Assembly: GCF_000384295.1 (NCBI RefSeq)
Contig: NZ_KB913037.1
Coordinates: forward strand, 6,449,533 to 6,513,532
DNA from: Amycolatopsis balhimycina FH 1894
Lineage (GTDB): Bacteria; Actinomycetota; Actinomycetes; Mycobacteriales; Pseudonocardiaceae
Reading direction: 5' to 3'
DNA length: 64,000 bases
Shown here piece after piece: positions 37,352 through 46,807 of the stretch (the stretch's first letter is position 1; every line of letters starts with the position of its first letter). The notes beneath the pieces are model-generated. The model ran no database searches and was not told the origin of the DNA. It saw only the letters and a program-made list of their open reading frames with translations. A program made the translations under genes and the position numbers.

Positions 37352-37576
37352 CTACCTCAGGCCGTCCGGCTCCGGTTCGTGCTGCGCCGCCGCGACGCGG
37401 TACTCCCAGCCGGTCTCGGTGAGGCCGAGCTCGTAGCGCGTCTCGATCTTCGGGCCGCCGTGCAGGTGGATGTGCCGGATGACGGTGCCGGGCACCGGTT
37501 CGGCGTCGCCGAGCTCCTGGACGCGGCCGTCGAGCGGTCCGCCGAAGAAGCGGACGCACCGAGATTCGTCGGACAT
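37352..37576 (-). CDS. Small conserved hypothetical protein
   Basis: This 74-residue cytosolic protein starts MSDESRCVRFFGGPLDGRV and includes a beta-rich segment (TGWEYRVAAAQHEPE). GGAGAGGAG lies just before the ATG. The FFGGPLDGR phrase recurs in small actinobacterial hypothetical proteins. Function unknown. Confidence 0.7.
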   Translation of the reverse strand: MSDESRCVRFFGGPLDGRVQELGDAEPVPGTVIRHIHLHGGPKIETRYELGLTETGWEYRVAAAQHEPEPDGLR

Positions 37577-37691
37577 CTGCTCTCCTCTCCGGCGGGTTCG
37601 CTCATGGTAAGTGAGCGATCAGGAGGGTGCCGCCCGCGGAACGGGTGACCCTTTGTCCACTCTACGGGTACTTCGGTCACTGAGAGTTCGC

Positions 37692-38333
37692 TCAGCGGCC
37701 GAGGTAGGTGAGGACCGCGCGGACGCGGCGGTGTTCCTCGGCGCTCGCTTCCAGGCCGAGCTTCGAGAAGATGTTGCCGATGTGCTTCTCGACCGCGCCG
37801 TGGGAGACCACCAGCGAGTTCGCGATCGCCGTGTTCGACAGGCCCTGCGCCATCAGGCCCAGCACTTCCGACTCGCGGGCCGTCAAGGCATCCAGGGGGT
37901 TGCGGCGGCCGCGGGCCATCAGCTGGGCGATGACGTCCGGGTCGATCGCCGTGCCGCCGCCCGCCACCCGGCGGACCGCGTCGAGGAAGTCCGCGACGTC
38001 GGCCACGCGTTCCTTCAGCAGGTAGCCGACCCCGCCGGCACCGCCCGAGAGCAGCTCCACCGCGTACGACTCCTCGACGTACTGCGAAAGCACCAGCACC
38101 GGCAGCCCCGGGATCTCCTTGCGCGCCGCCAGCGCCGCGCGCAGACCCTCGTCGGTGAACGTCGGAGGCATCCGGACGTCGACGATCGCCAGGTCAGGGC
38201 GATGTTCCAGCACCGCGCCGAGCAGGTCGTCCCCGTTGTCGACGGCCGCGGCCGTCTCGATGCCCTCGTCGGCGAGCAGGCGGGTCACCCCGGCCCGCAG
38301 CAGCACGGCGTCCTCGGCGATGACTACCCGCAT
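37692..38333 (-). CDS. NarL/LuxR-type response regulator
   Basis: This 213-residue regulator has an N-terminal receiver (acidic pocket ED at residues 7-8, phosphorylated Asp in AIVDVRMPP, Lys in GYLLKERV) and a C-terminal LuxR helix-turn-helix (LTARESEVLGLMAQGLSNTA). It is the third gene of an operon with a sensor protein and a histidine kinase, 39 nt behind the kinase. Confidence 0.92.
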   Translation of the reverse strand: MRVVIAEDAVLLRAGVTRLLADEGIETAAAVDNGDDLLGAVLEHRPDLAIVDVRMPPTFTDEGLRAALAARKEIPGLPVLVLSQYVEESYAVELLSGGAGGVGYLLKERVADVADFLDAVRRVAGGGTAIDPDVIAQLMARGRRNPLDALTARESEVLGLMAQGLSNTAIANSLVVSHGAVEKHIGNIFSKLGLEASAEEHRRVRAVLTYLGR

Positions 38334-38372
38334 CCGGCCCCCAAGCTCGTGGATGAACGGGGTCCAGCCTAT

Positions 38373-39503
38373 TCACCACTGGCAGGGGAGGTCAGCCCGG
38401 ATTACGGTCGGTCCGCCCACCGGGCTGACCACGGTGATCACGCCGTCGATCGTCGCCGCGCGGTCGGCCAGGCCGGCCAGCCCGCCGCCGGGCCGCACCT
38501 CGGCGCCGCCGTGGCCGTTGTCGGTGATCTCGACGACGACCTGGTCGTCGGTCCGCCACACCTTCACGATCGCTTCGGACGCTCCGGAGTGCTTCGCGAT
38601 GTTCGTCAGCGTCTCGCCGACGATGAAGTACGCCGTCGTCTCCACCGCCGCCGGCGGCCGCGGGTCGACGTCCACCGAGACGTCCACCGGGATCGGCGAC
38701 TTCGCCGCCTGCGCCGACAGGGCCGCGTCCAGCCCGCGGTCGCCGAGCACGGCCGGGTAGATCCCGCGCGCGAGGTCCCGCAGCTCCGACACCGCCAGCT
38801 TCGCGTCCGAATGCGCCTCGTCGATCAGCTCCCGCACCGCCTCCGGGTCCTGGTCGAACTTCGACTTCGCCCGCCCCAGGCTCATCGCGACCGCCACCAG
38901 CCGCTGCTGAGCGCCGTCGTGGAGGTCACGCTCGATGCGGCGTCGCTCCGCCTCCGCCGCGTCGACGCCCCGCGCCCGCGAAGCCTGCAGCCGGTCGGCC
39001 TTCTGCTCAAGCCGTTTCGTGCGGTTCGGACCCAGCAGCGCGAGGCCCAGTTCGCCGTGCAGCCAGCCCAGCCACGGCGTTACCCAGATCGCCATCGGCA
39101 GCAGCACGATCGACGCGATCGCGATCCCGAACTCCACGCACGCCAGCGGGAACGCCACCATCAGGTACGCCAGGTCCCGCCACGTCGTCGTGTCGCTCAA
39201 CCGCACCAGCCACCGCCGCAGCAGCGGCAGGCCGTCGTACGGACGCCGCTCCACCGGCGGCAACGGAACCCGCAGCATCACGCCCAGCCACGCGCGCTCC
39301 CGGTCACCCGACCAGCGGACGAAACTCGTCGTCGCCAGCAGGATCGGGAACCCGACCCACACCACCGCCGTCGAGACCCCCACGGCGATCCCCACGACGA
39401 TCAGCACGAACTGCAGGAGCCGGAAGACGAAGCTCGCGATCATGTACGCGATCGTGCGAGCCGGGTGCGGCCGCGGATGCTCCAGCCGCTGTGCCTCGCT
39501 CAT
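38373..39503 (-). CDS. Sensor histidine kinase with multi-pass Sensor domain
   Basis: This 376-residue kinase has an N-terminal membrane Sensor domain of about 150 residues (TWRDLAYLMVAFPLACVEF), then HisKA_3 with the phosphorylated His in ERRRIERDLHDGAQQRLVAV, and a HATPase domain (LTNIAKHSGAS, then DNGHGGAE). It phosphorylates the regulator downstream. Its start overlaps the preceding gene by 4 nt (ATGA). Confidence 0.92.
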   Translation of the reverse strand: MSEAQRLEHPRPHPARTIAYMIASFVFRLLQFVLIVVGIAVGVSTAVVWVGFPILLATTSFVRWSGDRERAWLGVMLRVPLPPVERRPYDGLPLLRRWLVRLSDTTTWRDLAYLMVAFPLACVEFGIAIASIVLLPMAIWVTPWLGWLHGELGLALLGPNRTKRLEQKADRLQASRARGVDAAEAERRRIERDLHDGAQQRLVAVAMSLGRAKSKFDQDPEAVRELIDEAHSDAKLAVSELRDLARGIYPAVLGDRGLDAALSAQAAKSPIPVDVSVDVDPRPPAAVETTAYFIVGETLTNIAKHSGASEAIVKVWRTDDQVVVEITDNGHGGAEVRPGGGLAGLADRAATIDGVITVVSPVGGPTVIRADLPCQW

Positions 39504-40174
39504 CCCGCCACCAGGTTCTGCTCTTCGACGTCTTCCCACCAGCGCTCCATCCGGCGGCGCTGCGCCACGGTCGGCCCCAGCAGCGCGTTCGCCACCCGGG
39601 CGTGCATCCCCGCCAGCGCCTTCGTCAGCGCCACCGACAACGCGATGAACAACACCCCCAGCGCCGCCCACGGTAGCGCTTCCACCGCCGAGTCCACGGT
39701 CAGCCACCGCAGGTCGTCCGACGGGAAGTAGTACGCGCCGCCCGGCAGCCACCGGTAGGAGATCGGCAGCGTCGCCAGCGCCAAGCTCGTCGCCCAGAAC
39801 GTCGTGACCAGCACGAACTCGACAATGCCCAGCGGGAAGAGGAGGAAGAAGTAGGCCAGGTCCCGCCACGTCGAGGGGTCCTTCAGCCGCGCCTTCCACC
39901 GCCGGCTCTGCTTGCCCGCAGGCAGCGGCAGATAAGGCAGATCGACATACCGGTCCAGCAGCGCGTAGACCCGCGCGCGCTCCATCCTCGCGGCCCCCCG
40001 CACCGCGAGGACGACGAGCGCGAGCAGGCCCACGCCCACCCACACCACCGCGGTCCCCAGCCCGGTCGCCGTGAACGACGTCAGCAACGCGAACGCCGAC
40101 ACCCCCAGCGGCAGGTTCATCAGCAAGAACACCAGCGAACCGCCGAACGGCGGATCCCGCCTCTCACTCACCAC
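39500..40174 (-). CDS. Stand-alone Sensor-domain membrane protein
   Basis: This 224-residue membrane protein has the same fold as the sensor part of the next kinase (STWRDLAYFFLLFPLGIVEF) but no kinase domain. It was probably created by duplication of the sensor module and may form a complex with the kinase. GGGAG lies 7 nt before the GTG. First gene of the three-gene operon. Confidence 0.85.
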   Translation of the reverse strand: MVSERRDPPFGGSLVFLLMNLPLGVSAFALLTSFTATGLGTAVVWVGVGLLALVVLAVRGAARMERARVYALLDRYVDLPYLPLPAGKQSRRWKARLKDPSTWRDLAYFFLLFPLGIVEFVLVTTFWATSLALATLPISYRWLPGGAYYFPSDDLRWLTVDSAVEALPWAALGVLFIALSVALTKALAGMHARVANALLGPTVAQRRRMERWWEDVEEQNLVAG

Positions 40175-40304
40175 GACCGGACTCCCTTCATCCCACGATG
40201 GTCCAAGGATCGCCGTTCGCCGGGGCAGCCGACATGGTGCGCGCGGGCATCCTCCCGGTAGGGCTGGCCCTACCCGCCGGGACTAACCCGGTAGCGGGGG
40301 GCGT

Positions 40305-40310
40305 TATGAT
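40305..40310 (+). promoter_or_regulatory. Predicted -10 box of the tmRNA gene
   Basis: TATGAT lies 22 bp before the mature tmRNA 5' end. No convincing -35 hexamer is present at the expected distance. Confidence 0.4.
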
Positions 40311-40332
40311 GGACAGGTTGTGATCCCACCAA

Positions 40333-40697
40333 GGGGGTGAACGGTTTCGACTTTGGACGTTGATTCAGGAGAAGCGTGCCGGTGCAGGCGAGAGACCACC
40401 GTAAGCGTCATCGCAACCAAATAAGCGCCGACTCCAGTCAGCGCGAGTTCGCCCTCGCCGCCTGAGCGAGTGCGACTCTGTCGGCCCGGGTTCGCCTCCG
40501 GCCCGGGTACCGGCATCAGCTAGGAGGCTCAGCGACTGTCCCGGCCACGGGGAACAGTCGTGAAGCAAACAGTGGCTGGGCTCGTCACCTCAGCTTGTTC
40601 GCGTGATTGAGGGAGCCGAGTAGAGACGTAGCGGACTGCGCACGGAGAAGTCCTGTTGATACGCCAGAGGACCCGGGTTCAATTCCCGGCACCTCCA
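40333..40697 (+). ncRNA. ssrA: Transfer-messenger RNA (tmRNA)
   Basis: About 365 nt. The ends pair as a tRNA-like acceptor stem (GGGGGTG with CACCTCC, then A73); the T-arm is GGGTTCAATTCCC and CCA is not encoded. The tag reading frame is 40427-40465 and encodes ADSSQREFALAA then TGA, close to the known mycobacterial tag with the usual ALAA degron. It works with SmpB to rescue stalled ribosomes and mark the product for proteolysis. Confidence 0.96.
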
Positions 40698-40701
40698 CTT
40701 C

Positions 40702-40739
40702 GAGAAGGCCCACGCCCCTTCGGGGCTGGGCCTTCTCTT
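40702..40739 (+). terminator. tmRNA terminator
   Basis: The 11-bp stem GAGAAGGCCCA/TGGGCCTTCTC with an inner GCCCCTTCGGGGC hairpin starts 5 nt after the tmRNA and ends in TTC. Confidence 0.85.
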
Positions 40740-40758
40740 CGTTCTCGGGTGTTCTTCC

Positions 40759-40785
40759 GGGGGTCGAACCCCCAGACCCCCGCCA
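40759..40785. repeat. GGGGGTCGAAC motif, third copy
   Basis: This 27-nt element is identical to 28051-28077 and again lies directly behind a stable-RNA terminator. It is followed by GC-rich palindromic sequence to about 40850. Confidence 0.7.
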
Positions 40786-40882
40786 GGCGGGCTTCGCCCC
40801 CTCGACCCCCTCCCGGGGCCTCGCCCCGGACCCCCAGGGTTCCGGCAAAGTCACGCCGGGTTCGCGGGTCGGCTCGCCGGAG

Positions 40883-40935
40883 GTCCTGAATGACTCATTC
40901 AAGACCTCCGAAGACCTGAATGAGTCATTGAGGAC
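40883..40935. repeat. Paired TGAATGACTCATTCA repeat
   Basis: TGAATGACTCATTCA (40887-40901) and TGAATGAGTCATTGA (40917-40931) are 30 bp apart, the same spacing as the GTGAACGACTCGTTCA pair at 15756. Linker bases also agree. Beyond it, 40936-41214 shows no gene I can support; a T/G-rich patch lies at about 41060-41090. Confidence 0.65.
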
Positions 40936-41214
40936 ACCACGGCGGCGGCTGCCACGCACGCCGGCGACCGGACAGGCTCAGGCCCGTCCAGCCGGCTCAG
41001 GCCGCGCACAGCGCCGCCCAGGCGGACCGGTCCGCGTAGCCCAGGTCAGGGCCGTCCTCCTTTTGGTTGTTGGTTTTGGGATGTGGTGGCTGGCCGCGGT
41101 TGAGTTGCTACCTAGGGTTGGTGCTGGGGGTCACTTGTGAGTGAAATTCTTGTTAGTGTCATGCTGGAGTTCCGACCATGGCTCCGCACCGGTGGAGTCG
41201 GAAGTAGGTGCCAG

Positions 41215-41424
41215 ATGACCTGGGCCCGGCAGCATGGCAGCTCCACCGCCAATGACGAAGACAGCCGTATGGGGGTTATCCGGGCTGAGGAGGCCGAGCG
41301 GCTTGCCGAACAGAACGATCGGGCTCTTCTCACCGTTGCCGGACACTCCTCCGATGTCCGGGACTGCGCTGAGCTGCTTGCCATGCTCGGGCTCGATGTC
41401 GGCCGGCGGCAGCGGCTCGTCTGA
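41215..41424 (+). CDS. Small hypothetical protein
   Basis: The 69-residue product from ATG 41215 is acidic and helical (RAEEAERLAEQNDRALLTVA) and ends GLDVGRRQRLV. The AELLAMLGLD phrase recurs in small actinobacterial hypotheticals. GTG at 41137 is an alternative start. Codon bias is weaker than in the neighbours, so it remains uncertain. Confidence 0.5.
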   Translation: MTWARQHGSSTANDEDSRMGVIRAEEAERLAEQNDRALLTVAGHSSDVRDCAELLAMLGLDVGRRQRLV

Positions 41425-41544
41425 GCGTCAGACCAGGTCCCTTACGTGGACCACCTTCCCCGTCGCCGGGTAGCTCGCTGTTCCTGTCGATGTCGACAGG
41501 CCCGTGATCGAGCACTGTCCTGACGGGACCGTCAGCGGGCTCGG

Positions 41545-42327
41545 TCAGCCCGGGTGGCCGCCGATGCGGGTGGTCAGCTCGGCGGCCGTCGCCGCGACCT
41601 CCGCCGCCAGCTCCGGCCACGTTTCTTCGCACGGCTCCGCCGCGCAGTGGTGGCGCAAGGTCACGCTGATCGCCGCCAGCGGGCGGGCGCCGTGGTCGAA
41701 CACCGGGCAGGCCACCGACGCGAAGCCGTCCGTGACGTGGCCGTCTTCGACCGACCAGCCGAGACGGCGCTCCGCGGTGAGCGTGCGGCGCAGCTCGGCC
41801 AGGGTGCCGGGACCACGGCCGGTGCGGAGCACGAACGCCGACGCCGACGGGAACAGTGCCCGGACGTGCGGCGGTGGCAGGTGCCGCAGGATCGCGCGGC
41901 CGGACGCCGTCAGCTGCGCCGGCAGGCGGACGCCGACCTCGGTCACCAGCGTCTCCGGGCGCGCCGGACGTTCTTTGATCAGGTACAGCGACTCGTTGCC
42001 GTGCAGGACGCCCAGGTGCGCGGTGTGCCCGGCCCGGTCGACGAGCTTGCGGAGCAACGGGCCGGCCAGCCGCTCGAGCGGGTCGTGCCGCAGGTACGCC
42101 GAGCCCAGCTCGAACGCCGCGATGCCCAGGCCGTAGCGGCGTTCCGCGGGCAGGTGCACGACGAAACCGGCGGCCTCCAGCTCGTTGAGCAGGTGATACG
42201 TGGTCGACCGGGGGAGACCCGCCTCCCGGGCGATCGCCGCCGCCGTCACCGGCCCGGGCCGGGTCGCCAGCAGGCTCAGCACGGCCAGCCCGCGGCGCAG
42301 CGCCGGAACCTCACTGCTCTCGCCCAC
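41545..42327 (-). CDS. IclR-family regulator of the hut operon
   Basis: This 260-residue protein has an N-terminal winged helix (ALRRGLAVLSLLATRPGPVT, AREAGLPRSTTYHLLNELEA) and a C-terminal IclR effector domain. It is divergent from hutH with a perfect GTCTGG-N4-CCAGAC palindrome between them, so it very likely controls histidine utilisation. GTG at 42327 has GGAGGT 4 nt upstream and is preferred over GTG 42333. Confidence 0.9.
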   Translation of the reverse strand: MGESSEVPALRRGLAVLSLLATRPGPVTAAAIAREAGLPRSTTYHLLNELEAAGFVVHLPAERRYGLGIAAFELGSAYLRHDPLERLAGPLLRKLVDRAGHTAHLGVLHGNESLYLIKERPARPETLVTEVGVRLPAQLTASGRAILRHLPPPHVRALFPSASAFVLRTGRGPGTLAELRRTLTAERRLGWSVEDGHVTDGFASVACPVFDHGARPLAAISVTLRHHCAAEPCEETWPELAAEVAATAAELTTRIGGHPG

Positions 42328-42365
42328 ACGCACCTCCGCCCCCTGCTTGGGGCCAGCGTAGCCAA

Positions 42366-42381
42366 GTCTGGGATACCAGAC
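42366..42381. promoter_or_regulatory. Candidate IclR operator upstream of hutH
   Basis: The perfect inverted repeat GTCTGG-GATA-CCAGAC lies 38 bp from the regulator start and 39 bp from the hutH start, midway between the divergent genes. Confidence 0.65.
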
Positions 42382-42420
42382 AGAACCACTCGTTCAGGCG
42401 GCCCACCAGCGGGAAGGACG

Positions 42421-43962
42421 ATGTCCAATGGGCCCATGCCGGAAAAAGTGCTCCTGGGCCCGGAGCCCCTGACCGCCGCCCAGGTCGTCGACGTCGTCCG
42501 CGGCCACGCGCCCGTCGGGCTCAGCGACGCGGCCGAGAAGAACCTCGCCGCGACGCGTCAGCACATCGAGGACCTCGCCCACGCCGTCACGCCCACCTAT
42601 GGCGTCTCGACCGGCTTCGGCGCGCTCGCCACCCGTCACATCCCGGTCGAGAGCCGGACCGCGCTGCAGCGCAGCCTGATCCGGTCGCACGCCGCCGGCG
42701 CCGGGCCCGCCGTCGAGGCCGAGGTCGTCCGTGCGCTCATGCTGCTGCGGTTGCGGACGCTCGCCAGCGGCTACACCGGCGTCCGGCCGGGCACCGCGCA
42801 AACGCTTGCGGCCCTGCTCAACGCCGACATCACCCCGGTCGTCCACGAGTACGGCTCGCTCGGCTGCTCCGGTGACCTCGCGCCACTGGCCGCCGTCGCG
42901 CTCGCGCTCATGGGCGAAGGCGAAGTCGTCCACAACGGCGTGACCAAACCCGCGGGAGAAGCGCTGAAGCAGGCCGGCATCGAGCCGGTCGTCCTCGCCG
43001 AGAAGGAGGGCCTCGCGCTCACCAACGGCACCGACGGCATGCTCGGCATGCTCCTGCTCGCCGCCGTCGACCTGCACCGGCTCTTCGACATCGCCGACCT
43101 CACCGCCGCGATGAGCGTCGAAGCCCTGCTCGGCACCGACCGCGCGTTCGCCGCCGATCTCCAGGCGCTGCGCCCGCACCCCGGGCAGGCGAAGTCCGCC
43201 GCCCGGATGTGGCAGGCGCTGCAGGGCTCGAAGATCGTCGAGAGCCACCGCGGCCCGGACTGCAACCGCGTCCAGGACGCCTACTCGTTGCGGTGCACCC
43301 CGCAGGTCCACGGCGCCGCGCGCGACAGCCTCTCCCACGCCGAACTCGTCGGCGAGCGCGAGCTCATGTCCGCTGTGGACAATCCGGTCGTCCTCGCCGA
43401 CGGCCGCGTCGAGTCCAACGGCAACTTCCACGGCGCGCCCGTCGGGTATGTGCTGGACTTCCTGGCCATCCCGGTCGCCGACGTCGCCAGCATCGCCGAG
43501 CGGCGCACCGACCGGATGCTCGACAAGGCGCGTTCGCACGGCCTGCCGCCGTTCCTCGCACACGACCCCGGCGTCGACTCCGGTCACATGATCGCCCAGT
43601 ACACGCAGGCCGCCGTGGTCAGCGAGCTCAAGCGGCTCGCCGTGCCCGCGTCCGTCGACTCGATCCCGAGCAGCGCCATGCAGGAGGACCACGTCTCCAT
43701 GGGCTGGTCGGCCGCGCGGAAGCTGCGCAAGGCCGTCGACGGCCTGACCACCGTGCTGGCCATCGAGTTGCTGACGGCGGCTCGCGCGCTGGACTTCCGC
43801 GCGCCGCTCGAACCGTCGCCGGTCACCGGCGCGGTGCGCGACCTGCTCCGCACGAAGGTCGACGGCCCCGGCCCCGACCGTCACCTGGCGCCCGAGATCG
43901 CGGCCGCCGAAGAACTCGTCCGCTCCGGCGCCGTCCTCGACGCCGCCCGTCTGGAGGTCTGA
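42421..43962 (+). CDS. hutH: Histidine ammonia-lyase
   Basis: This 513-residue enzyme converts histidine to urocanate and ammonia. The MIO cofactor triad is Cys149-Ser150-Gly151 in [13 protein letters not shown], where many HALs have Ala-Ser-Gly; the Cys form is also known from Streptomyces. The active-site YGVSTGFG is at residues 60-67 and the C-terminal QEDHVSMG is conserved. ATG at 42421 was chosen; 42436 is possible. First gene of a tightly packed hut operon. Confidence 0.96.
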   Translation: MSNGPMPEKVLLGPEPLTAAQVVDVVRGHAPVGLSDAAEKNLAATRQHIEDLAHAVTPTYGVSTGFGALATRHIPVESRTALQRSLIRSHAAGAGPAVEAEVVRALMLLRLRTLASGYTGVRPGTAQTLAALLNADITPVVHEYGSLGCSGDLAPLAAVALALMGEGEVVHNGVTKPAGEALKQAGIEPVVLAEKEGLALTNGTDGMLGMLLLAAVDLHRLFDIADLTAAMSVEALLGTDRAFAADLQALRPHPGQAKSAARMWQALQGSKIVESHRGPDCNRVQDAYSLRCTPQVHGAARDSLSHAELVGERELMSAVDNPVVLADGRVESNGNFHGAPVGYVLDFLAIPVADVASIAERRTDRMLDKARSHGLPPFLAHDPGVDSGHMIAQYTQAAVVSELKRLAVPASVDSIPSSAMQEDHVSMGWSAARKLRKAVDGLTTVLAIELLTAARALDFRAPLEPSPVTGAVRDLLRTKVDGPGPDRHLAPEIAAAEELVRSGAVLDAARLEV

Positions 43963-45614
43963 TGTCCCGCGTAGTCCGTGCCGCCCGTGGCACCCAGCTC
44001 ACCGCCAAGTCGTGGCAGACCGAAGCCGCGCTGCGGATGTTCCACAACAACCTCGACCCCGAGGTCGCCGAACGGCCCGAGGACCTCGTCGTCTACGGCG
44101 GCACCGGCAAGGCCGCCCGCAACTGGGCCAGCTTCGACGCGATCACGCGCGAACTGACCACTTTGGACATCGACGAGACGCTGCTCGTCCAGTCAGGCAA
44201 GCCCGTCGGCGTGTTCCGCACGCACGAGTGGGCGCCGCGCGTGCTCATCGCGAACTCGAACCTGGTCGGCGACTGGGCGACCTGGCCGGAGTTCCGTCGC
44301 CTCGAGCAGCAGGGCCTGACCATGTACGGCCAGATGACCGCGGGTTCGTGGATCTACATCGGCACCCAGGGCATCCTCCAGGGCACGTACGAGACGTTCG
44401 CCGCCGTCGCGAAGAAGAAGTTCGGCGGAAGCCTGAAAGGCACCCTCACCGTGACCGCCGGCCTCGGCGGCATGGGCGGCGCGCAGCCTCTCGCCGTGAC
44501 CATGAACGACGGTGTGGCGCTGGTCATCGAGTGCGACCCGCAGCGCGCGCACCGCCGCGTCGAGACCCGCTACCTTGACGAGGTGGCCGACGACCTGGAC
44601 GACGCCATCGCCCGCGTCACCAAGGCGAAGCAGGAGAAGCGGCCGCTGTCGGTCGGCGTCGTCGGCAATGCCGCCGAGGTGCTGCCGGAGCTGCTGCGCC
44701 GCGGCGTCGAGGTCGACATCGTCACCGACCAGACGTCGGCGCACGACCCGCTTTCGTACCTGCCCAAGGGCGTCAGCGTCGACGACTGGCACGACTACGC
44801 GGCCAAGAAGCCCGACGAGTTCACCGACCGCTCGCGCGAGTCGATGGCCGACCACGTCGAGGCCATGCTGGGCTTCCTGGATCGCGGCGCCGAGGTTTTC
44901 GACTACGGCAACTCCCTGCGCGGCGAGGCGAAACTCGGCGGCTGTGAGCGCGCGTTCGACTTCCCGGGTTTCGTGCCCGCCTACATCCGGCCGCTGTTCT
45001 GCGAGGGCAACGGCCCGTTCCGCTGGGCCGCGCTCTCCGGTGACCCCGAGGACATCGCCGCGACCGACCGCGCGATGCTGGACCTGTTCCCGGAGAACGA
45101 ATCCCTCGCCCGCTGGATCAAGCTGGCCGGCGAGCGCGTGGCGTTCCAGGGCCTGCCCGCCCGCATCTGCTGGCTCGGCTACGGCGAACGGCACCTGGCG
45201 GGGCTGCGGTTCAACGAGATGGTGGCCGGCGGCGAGCTGAAGGCCCCGGTCGTCATCGGCCGCGACCACCTCGACTCCGGCAGCGTCGCCTCGCCGTACC
45301 GCGAGACCGAGGGCATGGCCGACGGCTCCGACGCGATCGCCGACTGGCCGCTGCTCAACGCGCTGGTCAACACGTCCTCGGGCGCCAGCTGGGTGTCGAT
45401 CCACCACGGTGGCGGCGTCGGCATGGGCCGGTCCATCCACGCGGGCCAGGTCAGCGTCGCCGACGGGACGCCGCTGGCCGCGCAGAAGCTGGAGCGGGTG
45501 CTCACCAACGACCCGGGCATGGGCGTCATCCGGCACGTCGATGCCGGTTACGAGCGCGCGGCCGACGTCGCCGACGAGCGCGGCGTGCGGGTGCCGATGC
45601 GGGAAGCCGAGTGA
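43962..45614 (+). CDS. hutU: Urocanate hydratase
   Basis: This 550-residue NAD-dependent urocanase has characteristic blocks [16 protein letters not shown] near residue 45, [34 protein letters not shown] and [14 protein letters not shown] near residue 455. It converts urocanate to imidazolonepropionate. Its ATG overlaps the hutH stop (TGATG). Confidence 0.97.
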   Translation: MSRVVRAARGTQLTAKSWQTEAALRMFHNNLDPEVAERPEDLVVYGGTGKAARNWASFDAITRELTTLDIDETLLVQSGKPVGVFRTHEWAPRVLIANSNLVGDWATWPEFRRLEQQGLTMYGQMTAGSWIYIGTQGILQGTYETFAAVAKKKFGGSLKGTLTVTAGLGGMGGAQPLAVTMNDGVALVIECDPQRAHRRVETRYLDEVADDLDDAIARVTKAKQEKRPLSVGVVGNAAEVLPELLRRGVEVDIVTDQTSAHDPLSYLPKGVSVDDWHDYAAKKPDEFTDRSRESMADHVEAMLGFLDRGAEVFDYGNSLRGEAKLGGCERAFDFPGFVPAYIRPLFCEGNGPFRWAALSGDPEDIAATDRAMLDLFPENESLARWIKLAGERVAFQGLPARICWLGYGERHLAGLRFNEMVAGGELKAPVVIGRDHLDSGSVASPYRETEGMADGSDAIADWPLLNALVNTSSGASWVSIHHGGGVGMGRSIHAGQVSVADGTPLAAQKLERVLTNDPGMGVIRHVDAGYERAADVADERGVRVPMREAE

Positions 45615-46807
45615 GCGCCTCGGGGCTGCTGGCGGAGATCGCCGACGTCGGGCGTGACCCGAAGCGCGGCGGTTACTCCCGCCACGCCTTCGACGCGCCC
45701 GAGCACGACCTGCGGGAGTGGTTCGTCGAGCGCGCGCTGGGGCTCGGGCTGGACGTCGAAACCGACCGCAACGGCAACATCTGGGCGTGGTGGGGGCCGC
45801 CGGGGCGCAACGCCGTGGTCACCGGCAGCCACCTCGACTCGGTGCCGGGTGGCGGCGCGTTCGACGGCCCGCTCGGGGTCGTGAGCGGGCTGGCCGCGGT
45901 CGAGACCTTGCAAGCCAAGGGGTTCCGGCCGCGCAGGCCGCTCGCCGTCGTGGTGTTCGCCGAGGAGGAGGGCGGCCGGTTCGGCGTCCCGTGCCTGGGT
46001 TCGCGGTTGCTCACCGGCACGATCGACGCCGACAAGGCGCGCAGCCTGCGGGACGCCGACGGCGTGACGTTCGCCGAGGCGGCCGCGAAGGCAGGCGTCG
46101 ACCCGGCACGGATCGGCCCGGACGCCGAGCGGCTCGACCGGATCGGGCAGTTCCTCGAACTGCACGTCGAGCAGGGGCGCGGGCTGATCGACCTCGGTGC
46201 GCCGGTGGCGGTCGGCAGCACGGTGATCGCGCACGGACGGTGGCGGTTTTCGTTCGCGGGGCAGGGGAACCACGCCGGGGCGACGTTGCTCGCCGACCGC
46301 GCGGATCCGATGCTGCCCGCCGCGGCGACGGTCACGGCCGTCCGGCGGCTGGCCGCGAAGGTGCCGGACGCGCGGGCGACCGTCGGCCGGCTCGTGCCGA
46401 CCCCCGGCGGGACCAACGTCATCGCGTCCACAGTGGACCTGTGGCTGGACGCGCGGGTACCCGGCGAAGGCACGCCGGGGCTGGTCGCCGAGATCAGCCG
46501 GGCGGCCTCGGAGGCGGCGAAGGAGGAGGGCTGCCGGGTCGAGGTGACGCGCGAGTCCTACTCCGGCGATGTCGTCTTCGACGGCACCCTCCGCCGCGAA
46601 CTGGGCGGCTGGCTCGGTGGCCCGCCGGAGCTGCCGACCGGCGCCGGGCACGACGCGGCCATCCTCGCCGGGTTCGTCCCGGCCGGGATGCTCTACGTGC
46701 GCAACCCGACCGGAATCAGCCACTCGCCGGAGGAGTTCGCCGAGACCGAGGACGTCGAAGCCGGTGCTTCAGCGCTGGTGACGGCCCTGGAGCGGCTGGC
46801 GCGATGA
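45611..46807 (+). CDS. M20-family amidohydrolase (AllC-like) in the hut operon
   Basis: This 398-residue zinc hydrolase is of the allantoate amidohydrolase/N-carbamoylase type. Metal ligands are seen in [29 protein letters not shown] and LELHVEQG, and the C-terminal His in GISHSPEE. No purine-degradation gene is near. The operon lacks a recognisable hutG, and hutF makes N-formylglutamate, so this enzyme is likely the deformylase step. That role is inferred from context; Streptomyces hut loci have a similar gene. GTG overlaps the hutU stop (GTGA). Confidence 0.85.
   Translation: MSASGLLAEIADVGRDPKRGGYSRHAFDAPEHDLREWFVERALGLGLDVETDRNGNIWAWWGPPGRNAVVTGSHLDSVPGGGAFDGPLGVVSGLAAVETLQAKGFRPRRPLAVVVFAEEEGGRFGVPCLGSRLLTGTIDADKARSLRDADGVTFAEAAAKAGVDPARIGPDAERLDRIGQFLELHVEQGRGLIDLGAPVAVGSTVIAHGRWRFSFAGQGNHAGATLLADRADPMLPAAATVTAVRRLAAKVPDARATVGRLVPTPGGTNVIASTVDLWLDARVPGEGTPGLVAEISRAASEAAKEEGCRVEVTRESYSGDVVFDGTLRRELGGWLGGPPELPTGAGHDAAILAGFVPAGMLYVRNPTGISHSPEEFAETEDVEAGASALVTALERLAR

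Noticed and set aside
40585..41140. Open frames over the tmRNA 3' end and repeats
   Set aside because: They read through tmRNA and palindromic repeats and have no protein-like composition.
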